Positions 23,577 to 35,386 are shown, counted from the first letter of the stretch. The stretch: DNA of 64,000 nucleotides from Thermomonas sp. (GCF_025993755.1 NZ_JAMQHN010000114.1:1-64000); one strand, 5' to 3'. Notes: generated by a model not told the origin, from the sequence alone. Made by a program: numbers and translations.

Positions 23577-24553
23577 CGGCGCGCACGCTCCGCCTCGGTG
23601 TGGATCGCCGCATCCTCGCGCAGCGCCGCCAGCAAACCGAGCAAATCGACCGGCAGCGGCGCCTCGCAGCGCAGCGGCGCACCGCCGACGGGATGCTCGA
23701 ACTCCAGCACCTGCGCGTGCAGGGCCTGCCGCCGAAAGCCGCGCAACGCGGCGACCAGGGTGTCGGAGGCGCCTTTCGGCAGCCGCAGCGACCCGCCGTA
23801 CAGCGGATCGCCGACGATCGGGTGCTTCAGATGCGCCATGTGGACGCGAATCTGGTGGGTGCGCCCGGTTTCGAGCCGGCATTCCAGTGCGGTATGGGCG
23901 CGAAACCGCTCGCGCAGCCGGTAGTGGGTGACGGCCGGCTTGCCGTCCTCGCGCACGCCCATCTTCAAGCGGTCGCGGGGATGGCGATCGATGGGCGCAT
24001 CGACCGTGCCGCCCGACACCAGCGCACCAACCACCACGGCTAGATACTGTCGGTGCACGTAGCGCGCCGAGAGCTGCGCGACCAGGGCGGTGTGCGCCTG
24101 AAGGGTGCGGGCCACCACCATCACGCCCGACGTGTCCTTGTCCAGCCGGTGCACGATGCCGGCGCGCGGCAGCCGCTCCAACGCCGGGTCGTGGTGCAGC
24201 AGGGCGTTCATCAAGGTGCCGCCCGGATTGCCGGCGCCCGGGTGCACCACCAGTCCCGCCGGCTTGTCCAGCACCAGCAGGTGCGCATCCTCGTGGAGGA
24301 TCTGCAGGGGGATGTCCTCGGCCTCGGCCACGGTCTGGACGCTGTCCACCGCCGCGACCTCGATCCGCTCCCCGCCGTGGACCGCATCCCGCGGCCGCAC
24401 GCGTGCGCCGTCCAGCAGCACGTCGCCGGATTTGATCCAGCCCGCCAGCCGCGACCGCGAATGTTCGGGAAACAGTTCCGCGATCACCTGGTCCAGCCGC
24501 CGACCGGCGGCTGAATCCGGGACAACGGCGAAACGATGGCCGGTCTGGGTCAT
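23573..24553 (-). CDS. rluD: 23S rRNA pseudouridine synthase RluD
   Basis: A 326-residue pseudouridine synthase for U1911/1915/1917 in helix 69 of 23S rRNA. An N-terminal S4-like RNA-binding domain (residues about 15-75, [18 protein letters not shown]) precedes the catalytic domain with [10 protein letters not shown], whose Asp at about residue 138 is catalytic. The [15 protein letters not shown] segment is the RluA/RluD-family motif. Start ATG 24551-24553 gives the usual N terminus; a longer open frame upstream is antisense to bamD. It is divergent from bamD across 90 nt and coupled to pgeF. Confidence 0.95.
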   Translation of the reverse strand: MTQTGHRFAVVPDSAAGRRLDQVIAELFPEHSRSRLAGWIKSGDVLLDGARVRPRDAVHGGERIEVAAVDSVQTVAEAEDIPLQILHEDAHLLVLDKPAGLVVHPGAGNPGGTLMNALLHHDPALERLPRAGIVHRLDKDTSGVMVVARTLQAHTALVAQLSARYVHRQYLAVVVGALVSGGTVDAPIDRHPRDRLKMGVREDGKPAVTHYRLRERFRAHTALECRLETGRTHQIRVHMAHLKHPIVGDPLYGGSLRLPKGASDTLVAALRGFRRQALHAQVLEFEHPVGGAPLRCEAPLPVDLLGLLAALREDAAIHTEAERARR

Positions 24554-24607
24554 GAATGTTCGCGCCTGCGGAAAGGGTGGCGGTCCCGAAACCGGGCCGG
24601 GTGCTGG

Positions 24608-24613
24608 TATTAT
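24608..24613 (+). promoter_or_regulatory. candidate -10 box of bamD
   Basis: TATTAT on the plus strand, 31 nt before the bamD ATG, in the 90-nt gap shared with divergent rluD. The region where a -35 box should lie (about 24585-24590) reads CCCGAA, a poor match, so this is only a suggestion. Confidence 0.3.
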
Positions 24614-24643
24614 CCAGCGTTCACGCCCCCGGCGCCCGCTTGC

Positions 24644-25492
24644 ATGCCCATGATGCCCCGTTCCGCCCTGCTGCGCCCCGCCCTCGTGCTCGCGCTGGTT
24701 CTCCTCGTCACCGGGTGCTCCGGCATCAAGAACATGTTCAAGGACGAGGACAAGAACGAGGGCGTGCCGGTCGGCGAGTTGTACGACCGCGCCCACGACG
24801 CGATGACCAAGAGCCACTGGCAGACCGCCAACGAGACCTTCGGCCGCCTGATCGCCCAGTATCCCTACGGCCCTTACACCGAGCAGGCGCTGATGGAGCA
24901 GGCCTACGCCCAGTACAAGGCGGGCAAGCACGAGGACGCCGTCGCCAGCATCGACCGCTTCATCCGCACCTACCCGACCCACCGCAACATCGCCTACATG
25001 TACTATCTGCGCGGTCTGTCCAACCAGGCGCGCAATACCGTCTTCCTCGCGCGCGCCTTCAATCTCGACACCAGCACCCGCGATCTCGACGCGCCGCTGC
25101 AGGCCTACGCCGACTTCAACACCGTCGCCACGCGCTATCCCAACAGCCGCTATGCCGGCGACGCCCGCCAGCACATGGTGTTCCTGCGCAACGCCTTCGC
25201 CCGCTTCGAGTTCAACATCGGGGCGTATTACCTGCGCCGCGGCGCCTGGGTATCGGCCGCCGACCGCGCGACCTACCTGCTGGAAACCTATCCGCAGAGC
25301 GAATACCAGAACGACGCCGTGGCCCTGCTGGGCGCGGCCTACACCAAGCTGGGCAACGCGGCGCTGGCGGCGGACGCCCGCCGGGTTCTGCAGCAGAACG
25401 ATCCGCAGCACCCGTGGCTGACCGACAGCGATTGGCCGCATCCCCCCAGCACCTTCTCCCGGCTCAATCCGTTCCGGGCCGACTCGCGCTGA
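24644..25492 (+). CDS. bamD: outer membrane assembly lipoprotein BamD
   Basis: BamD is the essential lipoprotein of the BAM complex that inserts beta-barrel proteins in the outer membrane. A 282-residue precursor with lipobox LVTGC (Cys25, next residue Ser, so outer-membrane sorted) is followed by five TPR-like repeats: [20 protein letters not shown], then [20 protein letters not shown] and later copies. Start ATG 24644 precedes the leader; nearby ATGs 6 and 9 nt later are alternatives. Its stop codon abuts the nadE stop on the other strand with no base between. Confidence 0.96.
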   Translation: MPMMPRSALLRPALVLALVLLVTGCSGIKNMFKDEDKNEGVPVGELYDRAHDAMTKSHWQTANETFGRLIAQYPYGPYTEQALMEQAYAQYKAGKHEDAVASIDRFIRTYPTHRNIAYMYYLRGLSNQARNTVFLARAFNLDTSTRDLDAPLQAYADFNTVATRYPNSRYAGDARQHMVFLRNAFARFEFNIGAYYLRRGAWVSAADRATYLLETYPQSEYQNDAVALLGAAYTKLGNAALAADARRVLQQNDPQHPWLTDSDWPHPPSTFSRLNPFRADSR

Positions 25493-27127
25493 TCATTCCC
25501 GCCAGCCGCTGGTGATCGGATAGCGCCGCTCGCGGCCGAACGCACGTCGGCTGACCTTCGGCCCCGGCGCGGCCTGGTGCCGTTTCCACTCGCTGATCCG
25601 CACCAGATGCAGCACGCGCGCGACGACCGCCGGATCGAACCCGGCGGCCACGATCTCGGCCAGCGACTGCTCCTGGTCGACGTGGCGCTGCAGGATGGCG
25701 TCGAGCACGTCGTAGGCCGGCAGCGAATCCTGGTCGAGCTGGTTGGCGCGCAGCTCGGCCGATGGCGGGCGATCGATCACCGCCTGGGGGATCACCCGGT
25801 CGCCGACCGTGTTGCGCCAGCGCGCCAATTCGTACACCTCGGTCTTGTACAGGTCCTTGATCGGCGCATAGCCGCCGCACATGTCGCCGTAGATCGTGGC
25901 ATAGCCCACCGCATACTCGCTCTTGTTGCCGGTGGTGAGCAGCAACCCGCCGAACTTGTTGGCCAGCGCCATCATCAACGCACCGCGGGTGCGCGACTGC
26001 AGGTTTTCCTCGGCCACGTCGGCCGGCCGGCCCTCGAACGCCCCTGCTAGCGCATCGAGGAAACCCTGGAAGGGCGGCTCGATCGGCAGGTCCAGCAGGC
26101 GCACGCCCATTGCCTCGCACTGCGCCTGCGCCAGCTCGTTGGACAGCCCGGCCGTGTAGCGGGACGGCATCCGCACCGCCGTGACGTTCCGTGCGCCCAA
26201 CGCATCGGCGGCGATGGCCAGCACCACCGACGAATCGATGCCGCCGGACAGCCCGACCCACGCCTTGTCGAAGCCGTTCTTTAGGCAGTAGTCGCGGGTG
26301 CCGCGCACGACCGCGCGCCAGGCCAGCGCATCGCGACTTTCATCGCCATCCTCGCGCCAGACGATCGGCGTGAAACAGCGCGACCCGGCATCGAAATCCA
26401 GCACCAGCCACTGTTCCTCGAACGCCGCTGCGGCCGGATGCACGACGCCGTTGCCGTCCGCCACCACCGAGGCGCCGTCGAACACCAGCGCGTCCTGGCC
26501 ACCGACCAGGTTGAGATAGGCGATCGCCGCGCCGGTCTCCTGCGCCCGCTGGACCAGCAGGGCATCGCGCTGGGCGTGCTTGTCGCGCTCGAACGGCGAG
26601 GCGTTGGGCACCAGCACCAACTGCGCGCCCGCCGCCACGGTGGACGCCAGCGGTTCCGGGAACCAAAGGTCTTCGCAGACCAGCACCCCGACCTTGACGC
26701 CGTTCACCTCGACCACGCAGTCCTCGCGATCGGGATCGGTCTCGAACCAGCGGCGCTCGTCGAACACCGCGTAGTTGGGCAATTCGCGCTTGCGGCACGT
26801 CTTCTCGGTGCCGCCATCGCGCAGCACGCTGGCGGCGTTGTAGACCACGCTTCCGGCCGCCTGCGGATGGCCGACGATCGCGACAATGCCGGCCGTTTCC
26901 CCGGCCAGCTCCTGCAGCGCCTGCTCGCAGGCATGCAGGAAGGATGGGCGATAGAGCAGGTCCTCGGGCGGATAACCCGACAGCGCCAGTTCGGGGAACA
27001 ACACGACATCGGCGCCGTAGTCGTCACGTGCGGACCGGATCATCGCGCCGATCCGCGCGCGATTGCCGGCCACGTCGCCGACCGGGAAATCGAATTGCGC
27101 CATCGCGATACGCAGCGTATTGGCCAT
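25493..27127 (-). CDS. nadE: glutamine-dependent NAD+ synthetase
   Basis: NadE amidates nicotinic acid adenine dinucleotide to NAD+. The 544-residue protein has an N-terminal nitrilase-type glutaminase domain (catalytic Glu in FPELALSGYPPEDL near residue 46, Lys near 113, Cys in VLVCEDLWFPEP near 149) that supplies ammonia. The C-terminal synthetase domain has the P-loop GLSGGIDSS at about residue 294. This is the two-domain, glutamine-using form, unlike the short ammonia-dependent E. coli enzyme. It sits just downstream of ccdAB on the same strand, 3 nt after the ccdB stop codon, so it may partly share transcription with that pair. Its stop codon touches that of bamD. Confidence 0.97.
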   Translation of the reverse strand: MANTLRIAMAQFDFPVGDVAGNRARIGAMIRSARDDYGADVVLFPELALSGYPPEDLLYRPSFLHACEQALQELAGETAGIVAIVGHPQAAGSVVYNAASVLRDGGTEKTCRKRELPNYAVFDERRWFETDPDREDCVVEVNGVKVGVLVCEDLWFPEPLASTVAAGAQLVLVPNASPFERDKHAQRDALLVQRAQETGAAIAYLNLVGGQDALVFDGASVVADGNGVVHPAAAAFEEQWLVLDFDAGSRCFTPIVWREDGDESRDALAWRAVVRGTRDYCLKNGFDKAWVGLSGGIDSSVVLAIAADALGARNVTAVRMPSRYTAGLSNELAQAQCEAMGVRLLDLPIEPPFQGFLDALAGAFEGRPADVAEENLQSRTRGALMMALANKFGGLLLTTGNKSEYAVGYATIYGDMCGGYAPIKDLYKTEVYELARWRNTVGDRVIPQAVIDRPPSAELRANQLDQDSLPAYDVLDAILQRHVDQEQSLAEIVAAGFDPAVVARVLHLVRISEWKRHQAAPGPKVSRRAFGRERRYPITSGWRE

Positions 27128-27130
27128 CGG

Positions 27131-27445
27131 TCAAATCCCGGAAATCAGCATGTCGAGGGCCGCCATGATGGCGTGACGCTCGTGGGAAAGATCGGCTTCC
27201 TGCCGGCCCAGCATCTGGATCGGCACGTTGGTGATCTGCGCCGTGTCCATGACCACCCGCTTGCCCGCAACCTCCAGCAAGGGCATCAGCCCCTGGATCA
27301 GCGGCCCCGCCTGTTGGAGCGCAATCAACGGTATCACCGCGCGGGAGTCGGCAATGTCGATCAAGTCGCTTTGCACGTTTAACCAATACGGGATGGCGCG
27401 CCTGGAGGCCGCGTCCGCATTCGCATACACGCAGAACTGGCTCAT
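27131..27445 (-). CDS. ccdB: CcdB-family gyrase-targeting toxin
   Basis: A 104-residue toxin of the CcdB family. The YWLNVQSDLIDIADSRAVIP segment near residue 20 and the EADLSHERHAI segment near residue 85 match CcdB closely. F-plasmid CcdB ends in Trp-Gly-Ile, needed for gyrase binding; this protein ends ISGI, so the Trp is replaced by Ser while Gly-Ile remain. The gene overlaps ccdA by 4 nt (ATGA), as expected for a toxin-antitoxin operon. Whether it still poisons gyrase cannot be told from sequence. Confidence 0.9.
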   Translation of the reverse strand: MSQFCVYANADAASRRAIPYWLNVQSDLIDIADSRAVIPLIALQQAGPLIQGLMPLLEVAGKRVVMDTAQITNVPIQMLGRQEADLSHERHAIMAALDMLISGI

Positions 27446-27720
27446 GTCGCGGACGATGCCTTGAGCGATGCCTTGAACGCGCGAACATGATCACCGGCAA
27501 GCCCGTCACGGGCGATCCTTGCGTTGTACGCGGCAATCGCCTCGCGGTTTTCCTCCAGCCACTGTACGCGTCGACGCGCGCGCACTTCCGCCTCCAGCGC
27601 GCGTTCCAGCGTGGCGGACAGGTTGATCTCCAGCGCCTTGGCGTCCTCCAGCAAGCCCTGGTTGATACTGACGTTGGTGGCGCGCTTGCCGTAGTTGGCA
27701 TATTCACCCAGAATGCGCAT
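27442..27720 (-). CDS. ccdA: CcdA-family antitoxin
   Basis: A 92-residue antitoxin. The N-terminal ribbon-helix-helix DNA-binding domain (KRATNVSINQGLLEDAKALE, residues about 12-31, then a LSATLERALEAEV helix) is followed by the toxin-binding tail with WLEENREAIAAYNARI, a hallmark of CcdA. The C terminus extends about ten residues (KASLKASSAT) beyond the usual end. GAGAGGAG 6 nt before ATG 27718-27720 is a strong ribosome site. CcdA-CcdB would repress the operon through the palindromes at 27737-27772. Confidence 0.9.
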   Translation of the reverse strand: MRILGEYANYGKRATNVSINQGLLEDAKALEINLSATLERALEAEVRARRRVQWLEENREAIAAYNARIARDGLAGDHVRAFKASLKASSAT

Positions 27721-27736
27721 GACATGCTCCTCTCAA

Positions 27737-27772
27737 ATACGCATTCATAATACGTATGAGTCACGTATACGT
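27737..27772. promoter_or_regulatory. palindromic operator boxes of ccdAB
   Basis: Three related sites lie in this stretch: ATACGCAT (27737-27744, one mismatch), ATACGTAT (27750-27757, perfect palindrome) and ACGTATACGT (27763-27772, perfect palindrome). Their centres are 13-14 nt apart, and they overlap the -10 box, spacer and -35 edge of the ccdAB promoter. This is the arrangement expected for cooperative binding of a ribbon-helix-helix antitoxin. Confidence 0.65.
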
Positions 27773-27775
27773 CAA
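27747..27775 (-). promoter_or_regulatory. sigma-70 promoter of ccdAB
   Basis: On the minus strand TTGACG (27770-27775) and TATTAT (27747-27752) are separated by exactly 17 nt, the best sigma-70-like promoter in the window. The start point should lie near 27740, about 20 nt before the ccdA ATG. The operator boxes lie within it. Confidence 0.75.
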
Positions 27776-27890
27776 GTGCGCCCTCGCTCGGTTCGCCTGC
27801 CGTCAGCTTTGCGCCGTCGTACTCCGCTAAACTGCGCGCCCCCTTCCATCGCCGTGCCCATCGGGTGCGGCCAGCACGACGGAGCCTCGC

Positions 27891-28439
27891 ATGGGCCTGG
27901 ATCACGTCCCGAGCGGCCGCAATCCGCCGGAAGAAATCAACGTCATCATCGAAATCCAGAAGGACGCCGATCCGGTCAAGTACGAGGTCGACAAGGAGTC
28001 CGGCGCGATCTTCGTGGATCGCGTGCTGTCCACGCCGATGCGCTATCCGTGCAACTACGGCTACGTTCCCCATACCCTGTGCGGCGATGGCGACCCGGTG
28101 GACGTGCTGGTGATCCTGCCCCTGCCGCTGGTTCCGGGCGCGGTGATCCGCTGCCGCCCGGTCGGCGTGCTGAAGATGCGCGACGAGGCCGGCGGCGACG
28201 AGAAGATCCTGGCCGTGCCGATCGACAAGGTGTTCGCCGGCTACGCCCACATCGACGACATCGACAAGGTCAGCCGGCACTGGCTGCAGCGGATCGGCCA
28301 TTTCTTCGAGCACTACAAGGATCTCGAAGACGGCAAATGGGTCAAGCTCGACGGCTGGGGCGACGCCGCCGAGGCACGCCGGATCCTGGGCGAATCGATG
28401 GCCCGTCACCAGACGACCGAGGACAAGCCGCGGTTCTGA
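27891..28439 (+). CDS. ppa: inorganic pyrophosphatase
   Basis: Soluble family I pyrophosphatase (182 residues) hydrolysing PPi to phosphate and thus pulling biosynthetic reactions forward. EVDKESGAIFVDRVL and MRYPCNYGYVPHTL are family sequences, and the metal-binding signature is DGDPVDVL at about residues 65-72. The C-terminal HYKDLEDGKWVKLDGW also matches. GGAG 8-11 nt before ATG 27891 fits the start. It is divergent from ccdAB, sharing a 170-nt gap; TAAACT at 27828-27833 may be its -10 box. It converges on the DUF4136 gene over a shared hairpin. Confidence 0.97.
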   Translation: MGLDHVPSGRNPPEEINVIIEIQKDADPVKYEVDKESGAIFVDRVLSTPMRYPCNYGYVPHTLCGDGDPVDVLVILPLPLVPGAVIRCRPVGVLKMRDEAGGDEKILAVPIDKVFAGYAHIDDIDKVSRHWLQRIGHFFEHYKDLEDGKWVKLDGWGDAAEARRILGESMARHQTTEDKPRF

Positions 28440-28457
28440 GCCGCGGATCGGTTCGAC

Positions 28458-28481
28458 AGCCCGGGTTCGGCAGCCCGGGCT
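28458..28481. terminator. shared hairpin between ppa and DUF4136 genes
   Basis: AGCCCGGG, an 8-nt loop, then CCCGGGCT form a perfect 8-bp stem in the 51-nt convergent gap. No T-tract follows on either strand, but the position makes a two-way transcript end likely. Confidence 0.5.
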
Positions 28482-28490
28482 GGATACGCC

Positions 28491-29078
28491 TCAGGGCTGG
28501 CCGTCGGCGCGATGCGGGTACCTGGCGAAGATGCCCGACACCGCGGCATCCAGCGTTGCCAGTTTTTCCTCGGGCTTGCGCTGCCGCGCCTCGGGCGCGC
28601 TGGCCGATCCCGTCCACACCATGCGGTTGCGGGCGCCATCCACCAGATCCACGGTCAAGGTCGCTTCGCGCCAGGTGCTGGCCATGGTTTCGTCGTACCA
28701 GAACGGAATCGCGACGTAGCTGCGCGCCCGGTAGTTGTACACCCACTGCACGTCCGTGCGCGGCACCGACCAGACGCTGGTCCGGTTCTGCACGTCGGCA
28801 TGGAAATTCACCAGCAGATCGGCGCCTTCGGCGGCATAACGGTAGCCGCGCGCCTCCATCTCCTTGCGAACGTCTTCCTTGATGCGCTCGGACACCCAGG
28901 ACGAATAACCGGACTGCTCCATGGCGATCGGCTGGTAGAAGCCCCAGGTCCGATACTGGCTGAAGTTGATGGTCGGGTCGGCATCGGTGCGCACGGTGGG
29001 GCCGGTGGCACAGGCCGACAGAGCCAGCGTTACGGCAACGAGCAGGGATCCGGCAAGGACGCGGGCGGTGCGGAACAT
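28491..29078 (-). CDS. DUF4136 lipoprotein
   Basis: A 195-residue lipoprotein. The leader (VLAGSLLVAVTLALSAC) ends in a good lipobox, LSAC at Cys23, followed by Ala. The mature part fits DUF4136: NFSQYRTWGFYQ, SERIKEDVRKEMEARGYRY and NRMVWTGSAS are typical. The family function is unknown; members are predicted outer-membrane lipoproteins. The start ATG 29076-29078 follows from the leader. An in-frame upstream extension is unlikely. The 153 nt upstream to 29231 contains the atp operon's terminator. Confidence 0.85.
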   Translation of the reverse strand: MFRTARVLAGSLLVAVTLALSACATGPTVRTDADPTINFSQYRTWGFYQPIAMEQSGYSSWVSERIKEDVRKEMEARGYRYAAEGADLLVNFHADVQNRTSVWSVPRTDVQWVYNYRARSYVAIPFWYDETMASTWREATLTVDLVDGARNRMVWTGSASAPEARQRKPEEKLATLDAAVSGIFARYPHRADGQP

Positions 29079-29169
29079 GGGGCGGCTCCGGCAATCTGTC
29101 TGTGCCGAATCATCGCACCCGAACCCCGACGCTGCCTGAACGCCGATCACGACTTCGGCCAGAATGCAG

Positions 29170-29190
29170 ACGCCCCGCGATGCGGGGCGT
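29170..29190 (-). terminator. terminator of the ATP synthase operon
   Basis: ACGCCCCGC, a 3-nt loop, then GCGGGGCGT make a perfect 9-bp stem 41 nt after the atpC stop. No clear T-run follows on the minus strand (TCTGCATTCT), so it may need Rho. It is the only strong structure between atpC and the DUF4136 gene. Confidence 0.6.
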
Positions 29191-29231
29191 TGAGGACATT
29201 CCGATTGCCGGAACGCGCCGGCGTCGCGTCT

Positions 29232-29657
29232 TCAGTGCTTGAGGTTCTTGCGCAGCCGCTCCAGCGCCTGCAGCTGGGCCGTGACCTCGGCCAGCTTCTG
29301 CTGCGCCTCGGCGATCTCCATCGCCTCGCTGCGGCCGGCCAAGATGCGCTCGGCCTCTTCCTTGGCCGCCCGCACCGCCGCCTCGTCGATGTCCTGCGCG
29401 CGCACCGCGGTGTCGGCCAGCACCGTGACGACGGTCGGCTGGACTTCGAGGATACCGCCGGACACGGCAATATCGACCGTCTCCCCACCCGGCTGGTGGA
29501 CCACGATCTTGCCGGGCTTGAGCCGGGTGATCAGCGGCGCGTGCTTGGGCGCGATGCCCAATTCGCCCATTTCGCCGGTGGCCACGACCAGTTCGGCCTC
29601 GCCGTGGAAGATCTCGGCCTCGGCGCTGACGATGTCGCAACGGATGGTGGATGCCAT
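29232..29657 (-). CDS. atpC: ATP synthase epsilon subunit
   Basis: The epsilon subunit (141 residues) couples the central stalk to the rotor and inhibits the enzyme in its extended form. The N-terminal beta-sandwich ([20 protein letters not shown]) and the C-terminal two-helix region ([21 protein letters not shown]) are both present. It starts 9 nt after the atpD stop and ends the operon before the hairpin at 29170-29190. Confidence 0.97.
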   Translation of the reverse strand: MASTIRCDIVSAEAEIFHGEAELVVATGEMGELGIAPKHAPLITRLKPGKIVVHQPGGETVDIAVSGGILEVQPTVVTVLADTAVRAQDIDEAAVRAAKEEAERILAGRSEAMEIAEAQQKLAEVTAQLQALERLRKNLKH

Positions 29658-29666
29658 GACGATTCC

Positions 29667-31193
<1,527 letters not shown>

Positions 31194-31565
31194 TTACTCG
31201 CACTTCAACGAAGCGGCGGTGGCGGCGAACTGGTCGTTCGCCATCTTGCAGGCGCTGGCCAAAGCATCCTGGTTGGAAATCCCCGCCCACTGCTGGCGGG
31301 TCGTTTCCAGACTCTGCTTCACGGCGTCAGACGCAGGATTGCTGCCAGCCTTGTCGACGCAGGCCTGGACGCGCGTGAGATAGGCCTCGCAATCGGCCGG
31401 CAGGCTGCTGGCGGAAGCCGCTTCCTCAGCCGGAGCAGCGGCGGCATCGGTTGCGGGCGCTTCTGCGGCTGCAGGTGCGGCGACATCCGCGGCCGGAGCG
31501 GCCTCTTCCTTCTTGCAGGCGGTCAGAGCAGCACACAGCGCCACGGCGATCAGCAACTTGTTCAT
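31194..31565 (-). CDS. small cysteine-containing lipoprotein inside the atp operon
   Basis: A 123-residue lipoprotein. Leader MNKLLIAVALCAALTACKK has the lipobox LTAC (Cys17) and is followed by a long Ala/Pro/Glu-rich tether (residues 20-52). The C-terminal domain of about 70 residues is helical with four cysteines (DCEAYLTRVQACVDKAG and ASACKMANDQF...SLKCE), which may form two disulfides in the periplasm. It resembles DUF5339-type lipoproteins, with low certainty. GGGAGGGA is a strong ribosome site before ATG 31563-31565. It lies between atpG and atpD, where ATP synthase operons normally have no gene. Confidence 0.75.
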   Translation of the reverse strand: MNKLLIAVALCAALTACKKEEAAPAADVAAPAAAEAPATDAAAAPAEEAASASSLPADCEAYLTRVQACVDKAGSNPASDAVKQSLETTRQQWAGISNQDALASACKMANDQFAATAASLKCE

Positions 31566-31631
31566 GGTAGTCCCTCCCGGGTGTTCGATTGGATGAAGCA
31601 GCAACGCGGCGCAAAAGTGAAACGCACTTCA

Positions 31632-31659
31632 GGGGACGCCGTTGCGCGGCAACGCCCCC
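31632..31659 (-). terminator. hairpin after atpG
   Basis: A composite stem (outer GGGG/CCCC, inner CGTTGC/GCAACG around a GCG loop) just after the atpG stop at 31666. It lies between atpG and the lipoprotein gene, so the inserted gene is bracketed by structures on both sides. Confidence 0.4.
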
Positions 31660-31665
31660 AATCCA

Positions 31666-32532
31666 TCAAACCGCCGCAGCGCCGCCGACGATTTCCGAAA
31701 TTTCCTGCGTGATCGCTGCCTGCCGCGCCTTGTTGTAGACGAGATTCAGCGTGTCGATCAGCTTGGTCGCGTTGTCCGAGGCGGCCTTCATCGCGACCAT
31801 GCGCGCGGCATGCTCGGAGGCCACGTTTTCCATCACCGCTTGGTACACCAGCGATTCGATGTAGCGGGTGAGCACGTGGTCGAGCACGACCTCGGCATCC
31901 GGTTCGTACAGATAGTCCCAGTCGTGCCGCGCGTCGGACTCGGACTCCGTGGGCTGCAGCGGCAGCAGCTGCTCGAAGGTCGCCTTCTGTGTCATCGTGT
32001 TGACGAAGTCGTTGTAGGCGATATTCACGCGATCGACGTTGCCGGACGTGTAGGCGTCGAGCATGACCTTGATGCCGCCCACCAGCTGCTCGACCTTCGG
32101 GGTGTCGCCGATATGGGTGATCGAGGCCAGCATTTCGACCTTGATGTGACGGAAGAACGCCGATGCCTTCTGGCCGATGGTGACAAGGCTGATCTCCACG
32201 CCCTGCTCCTGCAGCGAGCGGAACTCGCCGAGAAGCTTGCGGAACATGTTGTTGTTCAGCCCGCCGGCGAGGCCGCGGTCTGAAGAGATCACGATGTAGC
32301 CGACGCGCTTGACCGCTGCGCGCGGCACCAGGTACGGATGCCGGTACTCGGAATTGGCCTGGGCCATGTGTCCGATCAACTGCTTCATCGCGTGCGCGTA
32401 CGGGCGCGACTGCTTCATCCGATCCTGCGCCTTGCGGATCTTGGAAGCCGAGACCATCTCAAGCGCGCGCGTCACCTTGCGGGTGTTCTGCACGCTCTTG
32501 ATCTTGGTTTTGATTTCGCGTCCGCCGGCCAT
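31666..32532 (-). CDS. atpG: ATP synthase gamma subunit
   Basis: The gamma subunit (288 residues) forms the central rotating shaft of F1. The N-terminal coiled-coil helix ([19 protein letters not shown] then [14 protein letters not shown]) and the C-terminal helix with the family ending ([20 protein letters not shown]) are both clear. It follows atpA after 116 nt with no feature I recognise in the gap. Downstream come a hairpin and the inserted lipoprotein gene. Confidence 0.98.
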   Translation of the reverse strand: MAGGREIKTKIKSVQNTRKVTRALEMVSASKIRKAQDRMKQSRPYAHAMKQLIGHMAQANSEYRHPYLVPRAAVKRVGYIVISSDRGLAGGLNNNMFRKLLGEFRSLQEQGVEISLVTIGQKASAFFRHIKVEMLASITHIGDTPKVEQLVGGIKVMLDAYTSGNVDRVNIAYNDFVNTMTQKATFEQLLPLQPTESESDARHDWDYLYEPDAEVVLDHVLTRYIESLVYQAVMENVASEHAARMVAMKAASDNATKLIDTLNLVYNKARQAAITQEISEIVGGAAAV

Positions 32533-32648
32533 GCTCTACTCGCTTCGTTCTCGACTTGCTTCACGCTGTGATTGCACCACGGATAACCGGGATCCGTGAA
32601 AACCGGGGAAATCCGGACACGTCCGACCGGCCATCACCCGGATTCGGT

Positions 32649-34214
<1,566 letters not shown>

Positions 34215-34227
34215 TTGGATTTCCTGT

Positions 34228-34260
34228 GGCGGGCGCGAACCCGCCGTTGCGTTGCGTTGC
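34228..34260. repeat. hairpin and GTTGC tandem repeat between atpH and atpA
   Basis: GGCGGG, a 6-nt loop, CCCGCC (34228-34245) is directly followed by three copies of GTTGC (34246-34260). It occupies the atpH-atpA gap and could be a processing site or a local mutational repeat; no function can be read from it. Confidence 0.35.
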
Positions 34261-34303
34261 GTCATGCGCCGGTCGAACCGAAGCCCGGCCGGCCAATGGG
34301 ATT

Positions 34304-34828
34304 TCAGTGGACCAAGGCGTCGTGCAGTCGCGCCAGGCGGCCGCGCAGCGAACCGTCGATGACGACATCGCCGGTGTCGATCAGCACGCCGCCGATCAGC
34401 GCCGGATCGACGGCGGCATCGACATCGACCTCGCGGCCGAAGCGGCGACGCAGGGCGGCCTTGAGGGTTTCGATCTCGGATGCCGGCAGCGCCTCGGCCG
34501 ATGTCACCCTGGCCTTGACCACCCGCTCGGCGTCGAAGCGCAGCGCGTCGTACAAGCCGCCGATCTCGGGCAGCAGCGCCAGCCTGTGGTTCTCGAACAG
34601 CAGCTGCAGCAGGCCGTCGAAGTTCTGCGGCGCCGATTCCGGCACGAGCAGGGCGATGGCGGCGTCCGAAGTCAGCCTCGGATCGCCCAGCAGCACGGCA
34701 ACCTGCGGATCGGCCGCGACGCGGGCGGCGAAGGCCAGCGCATCGGACCACGCCGGCAGCGCGGACTGCTCGCGCGCCACCGCGAAGGCGGCGCGGGCGT
34801 AGGGACGGGCGAGGGTTGCCTGGGTCAT
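34304..34828 (-). CDS. atpH: ATP synthase delta subunit
   Basis: The delta subunit (174 residues) links the peripheral stalk to the top of F1. The N-terminal [14 protein letters not shown] is the family signature and the C-terminal [20 protein letters not shown] is its conserved end motif. It starts 10 nt after atpF. Confidence 0.97.
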   Translation of the reverse strand: MTQATLARPYARAAFAVAREQSALPAWSDALAFAARVAADPQVAVLLGDPRLTSDAAIALLVPESAPQNFDGLLQLLFENHRLALLPEIGGLYDALRFDAERVVKARVTSAEALPASEIETLKAALRRRFGREVDVDAAVDPALIGGVLIDTGDVVIDGSLRGRLARLHDALVH

Positions 34829-34838
34829 CGGCCGGTCC

Positions 34839-35309
34839 TCAGAGCTGGGTCGCCAGCTCGTCGATCAGTTCCTTGTGATCGGCGGCATTGATCTCGCGAC
34901 GCAGCAGCTTCTCGGCGCCCGACACGGCCAGCGCCGACACCTGCCGACGCAAGTCTTCCCGCGCGCGGTTGGCGGCAGCCTCGATCTCGGCATCGGCCAG
35001 CGCTTTCTGGCGCTGTCCCTCGGCGATCGCGTCGTTCCTGGCCGCCTCGATCAGCTGGCTGGCGCGGGCGTTGGCCTGGTCGATGATCTCGTTGGCCTTG
35101 ATCCGCGCGGCCTTGAGCTCTTCGTTGGCCTTGTCCTGCGCCTGCGCGAGGTCCTTGCGGGCGTTGTCGGCCGCGGCCAGACCCTCGGCGATCTTCTGCT
35201 GACGCTCTTCGATCGCCCGGATGATGTGCGGCCAGCCGAACTTCATCACCAGCCAGGCCACGGCGAAGAACGCGACGCCCTGAATGACCAGCGTAAGGTT
35301 GGGTAGCAT
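34839..35309 (-). CDS. atpF: ATP synthase subunit b
   Basis: Subunit b (156 residues), the peripheral stalk of Fo. One N-terminal membrane helix ([17 protein letters not shown]) is followed by a long charged amphipathic helix that dimerises ([20 protein letters not shown] onward). ATG 35307-35309 gives the usual length; an upstream in-frame extension into the atpE gap is unlikely. Confidence 0.97.
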   Translation of the reverse strand: MLPNLTLVIQGVAFFAVAWLVMKFGWPHIIRAIEERQQKIAEGLAAADNARKDLAQAQDKANEELKAARIKANEIIDQANARASQLIEAARNDAIAEGQRQKALADAEIEAAANRAREDLRRQVSALAVSGAEKLLRREINAADHKELIDELATQL

Positions 35310-35386
35310 GATGCTGTGCTCCTGACTTCCGGCGGCGCGCGGCCGCCGGCTATTGCCTTTGACGATTCGGTCCGCCGTGCGGCGGA

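Noticed and set aside
34246..34260. GTTGC x3 as a phase-variable repeat controlling atpA
   Set aside because: Three copies are too few for frequent slippage, and the repeat is outside the coding region.
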